From: Candidatus Latescibacterota bacterium
GTDB lineage: Bacteria > Latescibacterota > UBA2968 > UBA8231
Length of the DNA stretch: 16,947 bases
NCBI GenBank assembly: GCA_022827165.1
Contig: JAJDTN010000126.1
Location: 1 to 16,947, forward strand
Reading direction: 5' to 3'
Below the pieces are notes generated by a model. That model saw only the letters and a program-made list of their open reading frames with translations, ran no database searches and was not told the DNA's origin. Each line of letters starts with the position of its first letter. The first letter of the stretch is position 1. Positions 5,966-15,000 of this stretch are shown here, piece after piece. Made by a program: the position numbers and the translations under genes.

Positions 5966-7206
5966 GAGCCCGGGCCGTCGAAGAGGCGGAAGTGGCCCTC
6001 GTCGATTCGCCCCGCCTGGTGGGCGAGGACGGCATCGGCCACCTCGATGGCCATCCGCGACTCGAGGGTGACCCCGGCGCGCACCCCCACGCACGGATCG
6101 TGGCGCCCCTTGTTCAGCCGGAACTCGATCTCCTCCAGGTTCTTGCGCACCGAGTCCTGGGGCCGGGCGATGGTCGCCGTGGGCTTGAAGCCGACGCGGA
6201 AGACCAGGGGGCTGCCGGTGGTGATCCCGCCGATGAGGCCGCCGTGGTGGTTGCTCTGGTACCCCCCGGACCGGATCGGATCGTTGTTGGCGCTGCCCCG
6301 CCGCTCCACCACGTCCCGCCCGGAGCCCATCTCGCAGGACTGCACCGCGTGCAGCCCGCCGAGGGAACCCATGAGGCGCAGCTTGAGACTGTCGTACAGG
6401 GGCTCTCCGATGAGCGGGGGCACGTTGACGGCGACCACCTCGAGGGCGGCGCCCACCGAGTCGCCTTCCTTGCGGGCCCCGTCGATCACCCGCGCCGCCT
6501 CGGCGGCGAAGCCGGCGTCGATGGCGCGCAGCTCCGGCTCCTCGAGCCGCGCCTCCAGCGCCGCCGCCTCGTCCCCGGTGAGGCGGCCGTCGCCGACGGT
6601 GTCGGACAGGCGCTCGCCGCTCTCGATCTCCCCCACCTGGCAGATGGAGCTGAAGAAGGCGGTGCCGAAGCGCTCGGCGAGGAACCGCCGCGCCACGGCG
6701 CCGCCGATGACGTCGGAGATCGTCGACCGGTAGCTGGAGCGGCCGCCGCCGCGGGGGTCCGTGTGGCCCCCGGACTTGTAGTGCTTCACCAGATCGGTGT
6801 GCCCCGGCCGCACGTCCCCCGCCGGGCCGAGGAACTGCGCGTAGTCGGCGGAGCGCTTGGCCGCCGACAGGACGATGGCGGCGATCGGCTCGCCGGTGGT
6901 CGTGCCGCCCTCGTACCCCGGGGCGCGGACCTCCTCGTCGCCGACGCGGGTGGCCACCTCGGCGCCGCCGAGCAGTCGCTCGTGGTCGTCGTCGTAGAGG
7001 CCGGAGAGCAGGACCACCTTGTCGCCCTCGCGGCGGGGGGTGCCGAGCTTGTTGCTGCCGGGGCGCCTCCGGTCGAGAAGGGCCTGGATCCCGGCGCGCG
7101 ACAGGGACACGCCCGCCGGGCACCCGAAGACGATGGTGGTGATGGCGGGTCCGTGGGACTCGCCGGCGCCGGCGACGGCGAACTGTGCTCCCCCGAGGAT
7201 CTCCAC
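5962..7206 (-). CDS. aroC: Chorismate synthase (divergent)
   Basis: AroC converts EPSP to chorismate with reduced FMN, the last step of the shikimate pathway. Signatures: GESHGPAI (15-22), LDRRRPG (44-50), DVRPGHTD (131-138), PRGGGRSSYRST (151-162, usually GGGRSSARET), RRGSANND (302-309), QSNHHGGLIGGITTG (317-331), KPTATI and KGRHDPCVGVRA (366-377). It lacks an obvious counterpart of the NTFG-type start and carries about 22 extra residues between LSGLY and GGTTTG (about 71-97). A GTG at 7206 is chosen: GAGAG lies 7 nt upstream (7214-7218) and the start falls downstream of the predicted promoter. An in-frame TTG at 7287 overlaps the -35 box and is rejected; CTG at 7224 is possible. This gives 414 aa. 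It is first in an operon with the UxaA-family gene. Confidence 0.88.
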   Translation of the reverse strand: MEILGGAQFAVAGAGESHGPAITTIVFGCPAGVSLSRAGIQALLDRRRPGSNKLGTPRREGDKVVLLSGLYDDDHERLLGGAEVATRVGDEEVRAPGYEGGTTTGEPIAAIVLSAAKRSADYAQFLGPAGDVRPGHTDLVKHYKSGGHTDPRGGGRSSYRSTISDVIGGAVARRFLAERFGTAFFSSICQVGEIESGERLSDTVGDGRLTGDEAAALEARLEEPELRAIDAGFAAEAARVIDGARKEGDSVGAALEVVAVNVPPLIGEPLYDSLKLRLMGSLGGLHAVQSCEMGSGRDVVERRGSANNDPIRSGGYQSNHHGGLIGGITTGSPLVFRVGFKPTATIARPQDSVRKNLEEIEFRLNKGRHDPCVGVRAGVTLESRMAIEVADAVLAHQAGRIDEGHFRLFDGPGS

Positions 7207-7258
7207 TTGGCTGCTCTCGGTCAGGTGGGTCGCGCCCTCACGTCGGCGCGGACTTGGC

Positions 7259-7287
7259 AATCTAACCCTCGGAACCCCTGTTGGCAA
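7259..7287 (-). promoter_or_regulatory. Sigma70-type promoter of the aroC operon
   Basis: On the minus strand TTGCCA (7287-7282, 5 of 6) and TAGATT (7264-7259, 4 of 6) are separated by exactly 17 bp. Transcription would start near 7252, giving a leader of about 46 nt before the GTG at 7206. Confidence 0.55.
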
Positions 7288-7419
7288 AGGTGACGATTGG
7301 CGTAAGTCCCTTTCCTGTCAGGGGTTACTGCACTTCATCGGAAGCTCCTGCGGAGCCTCCGGGGGCCGCGCCGGGGCGGAGCGGGGCTCGCCCCGAGGCC
7401 TCCGGGACCACGGGGAGGC
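7288..7419 (-). terminator. Intergenic stretch after the TolC gene with GC-rich dyads; weak terminator candidate
   Basis: Between the end of the efflux operon and the aroC promoter lies very GC-rich DNA with nested inverted repeats. GAGCCTCC (7353-7360) can pair with GGAGGCTC (7414-7421). Inside it CGGGG (7382-7386) pairs with CCCCG (7391-7395) around a 4-nt loop. No T-tract follows on the minus strand, so this is at best a Rho-assisted or inefficient terminator. I see no gene here. Confidence 0.3.
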
Positions 7420-8796
7420 TCAGGGCGCGGATTCGCCCGTCAGCCTCTCCAGGTCGGCCTCGGCCAGGGCCAGGTCGTAGCGCGTGTTGACGCGGTTGTT
7501 GCGCGCCGAGGTGAGGCCCACCTGGGCGTCGAGCACCTCCAGGAGCCGGCCCTTGCCCACCCGGTAGCGCTCCTCCGCCAGGTGCAGGTCCTCGGCCGCC
7601 AGCTCCGCCGTGCGCCGCGCGATCCGCAGGATGCGGCCCAGGCGCACCAGCTCCAGGTAGGTCGTCTCCACCGAGAGGGCCAGGTCGCGCAGCTGCTGCT
7701 CCAGGCCCAGGCGCGCCGACTCCAGGCCCGAGCGGGCGCGGTCGATGTCGGCGCCGCGCAGGCCTCCGTCGAAGAGCTGGTAGGTCAGGCTCAGCCCCCC
7801 GTTGAGGCGGTAGTTCTGGTCCAGATCCCCGTAGACCCGGTCGAAGACCTCGTTGTTGCGGCTGTAGCTCACGCTCCCCGACAGCCGCGGATGCCAGGCC
7901 GCCCGCCGCGCCTTGAGGCTCATCTCGGCGGCCGACTCGTTCCGCCGCGCCTGCTCGAGACCGGGGTTCAGCCTCTTGGCCCGCTCCACCCGTTCGGCCA
8001 TCGCCGCCGGCTCGGCGGTCTCCGGGGGCAGGGTCGGCTCCGCGGCCAGGGGGACGGTCTCCAAAGCCGCCGACAGTCCCCGCCCCAGCACGTGGTTCAG
8101 CGAGGCCCGCGCCAGCTGCACCTGCTGCTCGGCGTTGATCAGGTCGGCCCGGGCGTTGTCGGCCGCCACCTGCAGGCGCAGCAGGTCGACGCGGGTCCCG
8201 GCCCCCACCTCCAGCCGGATCTCGGCTTCCTCCTGCCGCTTCAGGCCCAGCTTCAGGGACTCCTGCTGCACCTCCACCAGCTCCTGGGCCTTCAGCAGGG
8301 CGTAGTAGCGCTGCTTCACCTGGTAGACGACGTCCGCCCGCCCGGCGCGCAGGCCGAGCTCGGAGGCGGCCAGCGACTCCCGGGCGCCGCGGTGGCCCCA
8401 GCGGCGGGCGCCGCCGTCCCAGAGGGTGTGGCTGACGCCGGCGCTGAAGGCGTAGGAACTGCGGTCGATGGCCGGGATGCGCGTGCGCTCCTCGGCGAAG
8501 ATGCGCTCCCCCGTCTCCGGGTCGATCTGGCCGGTGGGGTTCTCCTGGATGCGCAGGGACGGGCCGGTGCGCGAACGCCCCAGGTTCATCAGGGTCGTGC
8601 TCAGCGAGGGCAGGCGCTGGGCCCGCGCCGAGGCGACGTCGGCCGCGGAGCGCAGGACCTGCTGCTCGGCCTGCAGGACCTGGGTGTTGCCGTCGAGGGC
8701 GAGGTCGATGCACTGGTCGAGGGACAGCCTCTCGGCGGGCAGGGCCGTGGCCGTGACGAGGAGCAGGGCGGCGGCTCCGGGTGCGACTCGGTTCAT
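7420..8796 (-). CDS. TolC-family outer-membrane efflux channel
   Basis: A 458-aa protein with a signal peptide (MNRVAPGAAALLLVTATALPA, cut about after residue 21) and two outer-membrane-efflux-protein repeats. Each repeat has a long alpha-helical barrel segment (for example LVEVQQESLKLGLKRQEEAE followed by VGAGTRVDLLRLQVA) and beta-barrel strands such as YAFSAGVSHTLWDGG and LNGGLSLTYQLFDGG. The LWDGG/LFDGG pair marks the two-fold repeat, and the VGAGTRVDLL and VGKGRLLEVLDAQ turns are typical of the family. It forms a trimeric exit duct with the adaptor and RND permeases upstream. The ATG overlaps the preceding stop (ATGA) and its Shine-Dalgarno is weak, so translation is probably coupled. Last gene of the efflux operon. 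Confidence 0.9.
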   Translation of the reverse strand: MNRVAPGAAALLLVTATALPAERLSLDQCIDLALDGNTQVLQAEQQVLRSAADVASARAQRLPSLSTTLMNLGRSRTGPSLRIQENPTGQIDPETGERIFAEERTRIPAIDRSSYAFSAGVSHTLWDGGARRWGHRGARESLAASELGLRAGRADVVYQVKQRYYALLKAQELVEVQQESLKLGLKRQEEAEIRLEVGAGTRVDLLRLQVAADNARADLINAEQQVQLARASLNHVLGRGLSAALETVPLAAEPTLPPETAEPAAMAERVERAKRLNPGLEQARRNESAAEMSLKARRAAWHPRLSGSVSYSRNNEVFDRVYGDLDQNYRLNGGLSLTYQLFDGGLRGADIDRARSGLESARLGLEQQLRDLALSVETTYLELVRLGRILRIARRTAELAAEDLHLAEERYRVGKGRLLEVLDAQVGLTSARNNRVNTRYDLALAEADLERLTGESAP

Positions 8797-11700
8797 GGAT
8801 TCCGTGGCTCCATGGTGGGGTTGGAGGCGCGCATCACGCGGCGCGCCCAGAGGCTGAGGTCGTCGAGCAGGGAGTAGAGGGTCGGGGCCAGCAACAGGGT
8901 GAGCAAGGTCGACGTGGCCAGCCCGCTGACCACCACCAGGCCGATCGGCCCCCAGCGCCGGGCGAAGCCCTCCGCCGTGCCGTAGACCATGGGCAGGACG
9001 AGGGGCATCAGGTTGAGGATCGTCGTGCCCGCCGTCATCAGGATCGGCCGCATGCGGTTCTGGCCGCCCCGCAGGATCGCCGCCCGCCGGGTCATCCCCT
9101 CGCGGCGGTACTGGTTGATGTGATCGATGAGGACGATGCCGTTGTTGACGACGATGCCGAAGAGGATCAGCAGTCCCAGCATGGCGTTGGGGTCGAAGGC
9201 GACGTCGAGGCCCCACAGGGCGGCGGAGACGCCGATGAGCGAGAACGGGATGGCGAACATGATGGTGAAGGGGTGGACCAGAGACTCGAAGAGGGAGGCC
9301 ATGATCAGGTAGATGAGGAGCACGGCGAAGAGCAGGGTGAAGAGGTTGCCCTCCGTGTCCTGCGAGTCCCAGCGGGCGGCGCGCCCGAGCTGCCACGAGT
9401 ACCCCGGCGGCAGGGTCATCTCCGCCATCATCGCCTGCACCTGCGGGTTGAGGGCGTACGCCGCCTGCCGGCTGGTGGTGTTGGCGAAGACGTTGAGCGT
9501 CTGCTGGCGGTCCTCGCGCTGCAGGCTGCGCGGCGCCTCGGCGTGGGTGAAGTCGGCCAGGGCGGCCAGCTGCACCGGCGTCCCGTCCTGCCCCTCGAAG
9601 GCCGTGTTCTTCAGCTGCTCCAGGGTGGCGCGGTCGTCCTCCTCCAGCTGCAGGACGACGCCGATCTCGCGCTCCGGCGCCTTGAAGCTGGTCGTGCGCC
9701 GCGTCCCCAGGGCGGTGGAGATGGTGGAGGCCACCCGCTGCGGCGACAGGCCGTAGCCGAGGGCCTGCTCGCGGTCGACGGAGACCTGGATCTCCTCCTC
9801 CCCCTCCTGCAGGTCGGTGTCGACGCTGGTGACTCCGGGCAGCCGCGCGAGCCGCGCCTGCACGTCCTCGGCCAGCACCTCCAGCACCGCCGGGTCGATC
9901 CCCTTCAGCTGCACCTCCACGCCGAGGAGGTTGCCCGCCCAGCTGCGCGTCCTGCCCAGCTTGTAGGCGACGCCCGCCATCTCCGGCAGGCGGCGCCGGA
10001 TCGCCTGCTGCGCCTCCATCGTCGTCAGGCTCCCCTCGTCGGCGTCGACGAGCCGCGCCCGGAGCCTGCTGTTCCGCTGCCGGATCCGCGTCGACAGGGT
10101 CTCCAGGTCCAGCTCGTCGGCGTGGGCCAGCAGGTCCTGCTCGATGCCGGCCATGAGGGAGTCCACCTCCCCGAGGCTGAAGCTGCGCTCGGTCTCGACG
10201 GTGATGTCGACGCGGCGCTCCGAGGGCCAGCGCATGCCCTGCTGCTCGATGTTGAGGAACATCCACACGCCGCCCCCCATCATCGCCACCGCCACCCCGA
10301 GGGTCACCGCCCGGTGGTCGAGGGTCCAGTCCAGCAGGCGCACGTAGGAGGCGCGCATGCCGTGGCGCCGGAAGTGGCGCAGGAGGAGGGCCAGCAGCAC
10401 CATGACGGCGCCGAGGACGGCCGCCGTGGACCACTGCATGCCCAGGGTGGTCTCCAGGACCCGGGCGCCGGTGGTGCGCCCCCAGGCGGCCAGGCCGTCC
10501 CAGCCGATGGACTCGACCTTCCAGCTCAGGCCCGCGAGCAGGAGGGCCCCGATGGCGACCTTCAGCCGCCGGTCGTGGCGCTCGGCGCCCGGCCGGAAGA
10601 GCCGCGAGGCGGCCAGCGGGATGACCGCCAGGGAGACCACCGTGGAGACGGCCACTGCCAGGCAGATGGTCAGCCCCGCGTCGCCCATGAAGCGCACGAT
10701 GCGGGACGATCCCGAGCCGAGGAAGAAGAAGGGGATGAAGACGCACATCGTCGTCAGGGCCGAGGCGAGGACGGCCATGCCCACCTCGCCGGTGCCGCCG
10801 ACGGCCGCTTCCACGGGGCCGGCGCCTTCCTCCTCGCGGCGCCGGAAGATCGACTCGAGGGTGACCACCGCGGGGTCGACGAGCATGCCCACGGCGAGCA
10901 TGAGCCCCACCATGGAGACCATGTTGAGGGTGATCGCCGAGTCGAAGAGCTCGCGGGCCACGTAGATCCCGGTGAAGACGCAGCAGACCGAGGCGGGGAT
11001 CGCCACGGCGATGGCGATGGTGCTGCGGATGCTGCGCAGGAAGAGGAAGATGATGACCACCGCCAGCAGGCTGCCCAGCAGGGCCGTGTCCTTGAGCTTG
11101 TTCAGCTCCGCCAGGATCTGGTCGGCCCGGTCGCGGGTGATGTTGATGTCGAGCAGGCCTCCGTAGCCGTCGACGATGCCCTCGAGGACGGCGCGCACCT
11201 CGCGGGCCACGTCGACGGTGTTGTCGGCGGCGACCTTGTAGATCTCCACCTCCACGGCGTCGCGGCCGTTGAGGCGCTCGAAGGACCTGCGCTCCGGGTA
11301 CTCGTAGCGCACCTCGCCGAGGTCGCTCAGGCGCAGGTTGCGTCCCATCAGGGGCAGGTCCCCGATCTGGGCGGCCTCCTGGAACTCGCCGCGGACCCGG
11401 GCCAGGTAGCGGCGCCCGGCCTGATCGACGCGGCCGAGGGAGACGTCGAGGTTGCCGGCCCGCAGCTGGCCGGCGAGGAAGGGCAGGGAGACGTCGTGGG
11501 CCTGCAGGCGCTGCTGGTCCAGCTCGATGATCAGCTGCTTCTCCTGGAGGCCGTCGATCTCGACGTTGGCGACGCCGTCGATGCGCAGGACCCGCGGCTC
11601 CACCACGTCGCGGACGATGTCGAAGAGGCGGTCCTCCTCCCCCTTCCACGCCAGGTCGGCCTCGAGCACGGGGTAGGACTCGTTGTTCCAGCGGAACAGG

Positions 11701-12080
11701 GAGACGCGGTCCACGTCGGAGGGCAGCAGCCCCCGCGCCTGGTCGACGCGGTCGCGGACCTCCATCACCGCCAGGTCCATGTCGGTGCCGGCCTTGAACT
11801 CCACCCGGACGCTCGACGAGCTGCCCCCGGAGGTGGCGCTGACGCGCTCGATGTTGCCGAGCATGGCCAGGGACTGCTCCAGGGGGATGGTGATCTCCCG
11901 CTCGATCTCCTCCGGCGAGGAGGACGGGTACGAGACCCGCACGTTCACCGAGGAGGAGGTCATCGTCGGGTAGGCCTCCATGGGGATGCGGGTGAAGCAG
12001 GTGACGCCGAGGACGACCGTGGACAGGGTGATCATGGCCAGGGTCACCGGGCGTTCGACGGCGAAGCGCGCGAGTCTCAT
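8793..12080 (-). CDS. RND efflux permease B (HAE-type inner-membrane transporter)
   Basis: A 1095-aa inner-membrane proton-driven exporter. TM1 is at about 10-30; the first periplasmic porter domain follows; TM2-TM6 lie at about 333-490, including VGMLVDPAVVTLES (397-410); the second porter loop spans about 615-905; TM8-TM12 lie at about 910-1070, with MASLFESLVHPF and GIVVNNGIVLIDHINQ. In TM4 the AcrB-type Asp pair is D402-P403, so only the first Asp is kept. The AcrB Lys940 region reads NN (979-980), common in non-AcrB HAE subfamilies. The region between TM6 and TM7 holds two extra hydrophobic stretches (507-520 and 551-568). The ATG overlaps the upstream permease stop by 4 nt. With permease A it probably forms a two-permease pump, as in MdtABC. 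Confidence 0.92.
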   Translation of the reverse strand: MRLARFAVERPVTLAMITLSTVVLGVTCFTRIPMEAYPTMTSSSVNVRVSYPSSSPEEIEREITIPLEQSLAMLGNIERVSATSGGSSSSVRVEFKAGTDMDLAVMEVRDRVDQARGLLPSDVDRVSLFRWNNESYPVLEADLAWKGEEDRLFDIVRDVVEPRVLRIDGVANVEIDGLQEKQLIIELDQQRLQAHDVSLPFLAGQLRAGNLDVSLGRVDQAGRRYLARVRGEFQEAAQIGDLPLMGRNLRLSDLGEVRYEYPERRSFERLNGRDAVEVEIYKVAADNTVDVAREVRAVLEGIVDGYGGLLDINITRDRADQILAELNKLKDTALLGSLLAVVIIFLFLRSIRSTIAIAVAIPASVCCVFTGIYVARELFDSAITLNMVSMVGLMLAVGMLVDPAVVTLESIFRRREEEGAGPVEAAVGGTGEVGMAVLASALTTMCVFIPFFFLGSGSSRIVRFMGDAGLTICLAVAVSTVVSLAVIPLAASRLFRPGAERHDRRLKVAIGALLLAGLSWKVESIGWDGLAAWGRTTGARVLETTLGMQWSTAAVLGAVMVLLALLLRHFRRHGMRASYVRLLDWTLDHRAVTLGVAVAMMGGGVWMFLNIEQQGMRWPSERRVDITVETERSFSLGEVDSLMAGIEQDLLAHADELDLETLSTRIRQRNSRLRARLVDADEGSLTTMEAQQAIRRRLPEMAGVAYKLGRTRSWAGNLLGVEVQLKGIDPAVLEVLAEDVQARLARLPGVTSVDTDLQEGEEEIQVSVDREQALGYGLSPQRVASTISTALGTRRTTSFKAPEREIGVVLQLEEDDRATLEQLKNTAFEGQDGTPVQLAALADFTHAEAPRSLQREDRQQTLNVFANTTSRQAAYALNPQVQAMMAEMTLPPGYSWQLGRAARWDSQDTEGNLFTLLFAVLLIYLIMASLFESLVHPFTIMFAIPFSLIGVSAALWGLDVAFDPNAMLGLLILFGIVVNNGIVLIDHINQYRREGMTRRAAILRGGQNRMRPILMTAGTTILNLMPLVLPMVYGTAEGFARRWGPIGLVVVSGLATSTLLTLLLAPTLYSLLDDLSLWARRVMRASNPTMEPRNP

Positions 12081-15000
12081 GTGGCGGACCTGTCCAGGAG
12101 GGTGTAGACCACGGGGACGACCACCAGGGTGAGCACCGTCGACAGCAGCAGGCCGCCGATGACGGTGATCGCCATGGGGGCGCGGATCTCGGCGCCCTCC
12201 CCCAGGCCCAGGGCCATGGGCAGCAGGGCCAGGACCGTCGTCGAGGTGGTCATCAGGATCGGCCGGAAGCGCAGCCGTCCGGCCTCGAGGACGGCCTCCA
12301 GCCGCGGCAGCCCGTCGCGTCGCCGCAGGGTGTTGACGTAGTCCACCAGGACGATGGCGTTGTTCACCACGATCCCCGCCAGCATGATCAGCCCGATGAG
12401 GACGACGACGCTCACCCGCGCGTCGACCGCCAGCAGGGCCATGGCGCTGCCCACCAGGCCGAGGGGGATGGTGAACATGATCACCAGCGGGTGCAGGAAC
12501 GACTCGAACTGGGAGGCCATGACCAGGTAGACGAGGAAGACCGCCAGGAGCAGGGCGAACCTCATGCTGTCGAAGGAGCGCACCATCTCCTCGTTCTGGC
12601 CGCCCATGGAGACGTCGAAGCCCTCGGGCCGGGCGATCCCGGCGGCCAGCGCCTCGATCTCCTCCACGGCGCTGCCCAGGTCGCGGCCGGCCAGGTTGGC
12701 GGTGATCACCACCACCCGCTCCTGGTCCAGGCGGCGGATCTCGGCCGGTCCCTCGACGACGTCGACCTCGGCCACCGACTCCAGGGAGACCGGCACCGGG
12801 TAGCTCGGCGGGCTGACGACGAGGGCCTGCAGGTCCTCGACGGAGCGGCGCTCCTCCTCCACCGCCCGCACCCGCACGTCGATGTGTCGGTCCCTGCGGA
12901 TCAGCTCGGTGGAGACCTGGCCCTGCAGCTGGTTGCGCAGCAGGCCGCCGGCGTCCTGGATGGTGGTCCCCAGCTCGGCGATGCGCTCGCGGTGGAAGAC
13001 GACCTGGATCTCCGGCTGGCCGCCCTCGGCGCTCGACTTGACGTCCACGAGGCCGGGGATGGCGCGCATGCCGGCGGCCAGCTCGGCGGCGATCCCCTCG
13101 AGCGTCTCCAGGTTGTAGCCGGTGACCTCCACCTCCACGGGGGCGCGGAAGGAGAAGTACGAAGGCCGCGAGAACCGGTGGTCGAGGTCGGGCACCCCGG
13201 CCAGCAGGGTGTGGGCCCGGTCCATGATCCGCTCCTCGGACCATTCGCCGGGTTCCAGGCGCACGAAGAGCTGCGCCAGATTCTCCTTCTTCTCGTCGGC
13301 GAAGCCGCCGGTCTGGCCGCTGGCGCCGATCTGGCTGAAGACGGTGGCCACGCCGGGCAGCTCCCGCACCTGCCTGTCGAGGCGGGTCACCAGCTCCGTG
13401 GTGCGCTCCAGGGGCGTGCCGGCGGGCCACTCCAGGTCGATGAGGAACTCGCCCTGGCTCATCTCGGGGATCAGCTCGACGCCGAGGGTGCGGGCCTGGA
13501 AGAGCACGCCCGCCGACAGGGCCGCGAAGGCCGCCAGGGCGATGGCGCGGCGGCCCAGGCACCAGCCCAGGACCCGGGGGTAGGCCGCGGCGGCGGCGCC
13601 GTAGCCGCGGTCGAAGAGCCAGAACAGCGGCGAGAGCAGCGCCGCCAGCCCGCGCCCCAGACCCCGCAGCAGCGCCCCGAGGGCCCGCACCAGGGCGGCC
13701 GGGCCGCGGACCACCGCCCCGTCGCCGCGGCCCTCTTCCTCGGCCGTGAGCGGACGCAGGGCGAGGGAGGCGAGCATGGGGATCAGCATCAGCGCCACCA
13801 GGAGGGAGGCCACCAGCGAGTAGGTCACGGTCAGCGCCTGGTCGCGGAACAACTGTCCGGCCACGCCCTCGACGAAGACGATGGGCACGAAGACGCAGAT
13901 CGTCGTCAGGGTGGCGGCGATCACCGCGGAGCCGACCTCGCCGGCGCCGAGGCGCGCCGCCTCCAGGGGGGAACGGCCCTGCTCGCGGTAGCGCTGCACG
14001 TTCTCGAGGACGACGATGGAGCTGTCCACCAGCATGCCCACGCCGAGGGCCAGGCCGCCGAGGGACATGATGTTGAGGCTCACGCCGGTGGCGTACATGA
14101 GGAAGAAGGTGGCCGCCACCGAGATCGGGATCGACAGGCTGATGATGGCCGTGCTCTTGAGATGGCGCAGGAACAGGAAGAGGATGACGATCGCCAGCAG
14201 GCCGCCGATGACGGCCGTCTTCAGGACCTCGTCCACCGACTGGGAGATGAACCGCGCCTGGTCGACGACGATCTCCACCTCGGCGTCGCCGAGGAGGTCG
14301 CCGAAGCGGGACTGGAACTCCCCGAGGCGCTCGCGCACCGCCGCCGAGACGCTCACCGTGTTGGCGTCGCCCTCCTTGAAGACGGCGATCTCCACGCCTT
14401 CCCGGCCGTCGATGCGGGTCACCACGTCGCGTTCCTGGTGGCCGCGCACGACCCGCCCCACGTCGGCCAGCTTCACCGGCGCCCCCTCGATCCGGGCGAC
14501 GACGACCTGCTCGATGTCGGCGGGTCCGGTGAGCTCGTTCAGGGTGCGCACCAGGAACTCCGCCTCGCCGTCCTTCAGCAGACCCCCGGTGAGGTTCACG
14601 TTCTCGGCGGCCAGGCGCTGGGTCACCACGCTGATGGGGATGCCGAGGCTCGCCAGGCGCCGGGTCTCCAGCTCGACCTGGATCTCCTCCTCCAGACCGC
14701 CCTCGACGCGCACCGCCGCCACCCCCTCGAGGCTCTCCAGGTCCAGGCGCACCCGGTCCTCGGCGACGCGGCGCAGCTCCATGAGGCTGCTGCCGCCGTG
14801 GAGGGCGATGCGCATGATCGGGTCGAGGGAGGGGTCGAAGCGCAGCAGGATCGGGCTCTCCGCCTCCTGCGGCAGGTCGACGAGATCGAGCTTCTCGCGC
14901 AGGTCGAGGGAGGCGAAGTCCATGTCGGTGCCCCACTCGAACTCGACGATCACGTCGGACAGCCCCGGGCGGGAGACGGAGCTGACGCGCACGACGCGGC

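Noticed and set aside
5966..7123. Upstream extension of the UxaA-family frame across aroC, giving a 1281-codon frame
   Set aside because: The extension is Arg/Pro/Gly-rich frame-shifted aroC. The SAF-like domain begins right after the GTG at 5965, which overlaps the aroC stop.
7207..7287. Longer aroC starting at TTG 7287
   Set aside because: That start overlaps the predicted -35 box, the added residues are Arg/Pro-rich with no similarity to AroC, and a start after the predicted transcript start is more plausible.
8781..12107. Very long open frame (over 1100 codons) on the + strand, antisense to permease B, and similar long antisense frames at 3998-6733, 12491-15313 and 15517-16737
   Set aside because: In DNA of about 70 % GC, codons with G/C in third position on the coding strand deplete stops in the antisense frame. 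The translations are low-complexity His/Gly/Gln/Val/Leu-rich with no family features, while the opposite strand carries clear RND, adaptor and UxaA motifs.
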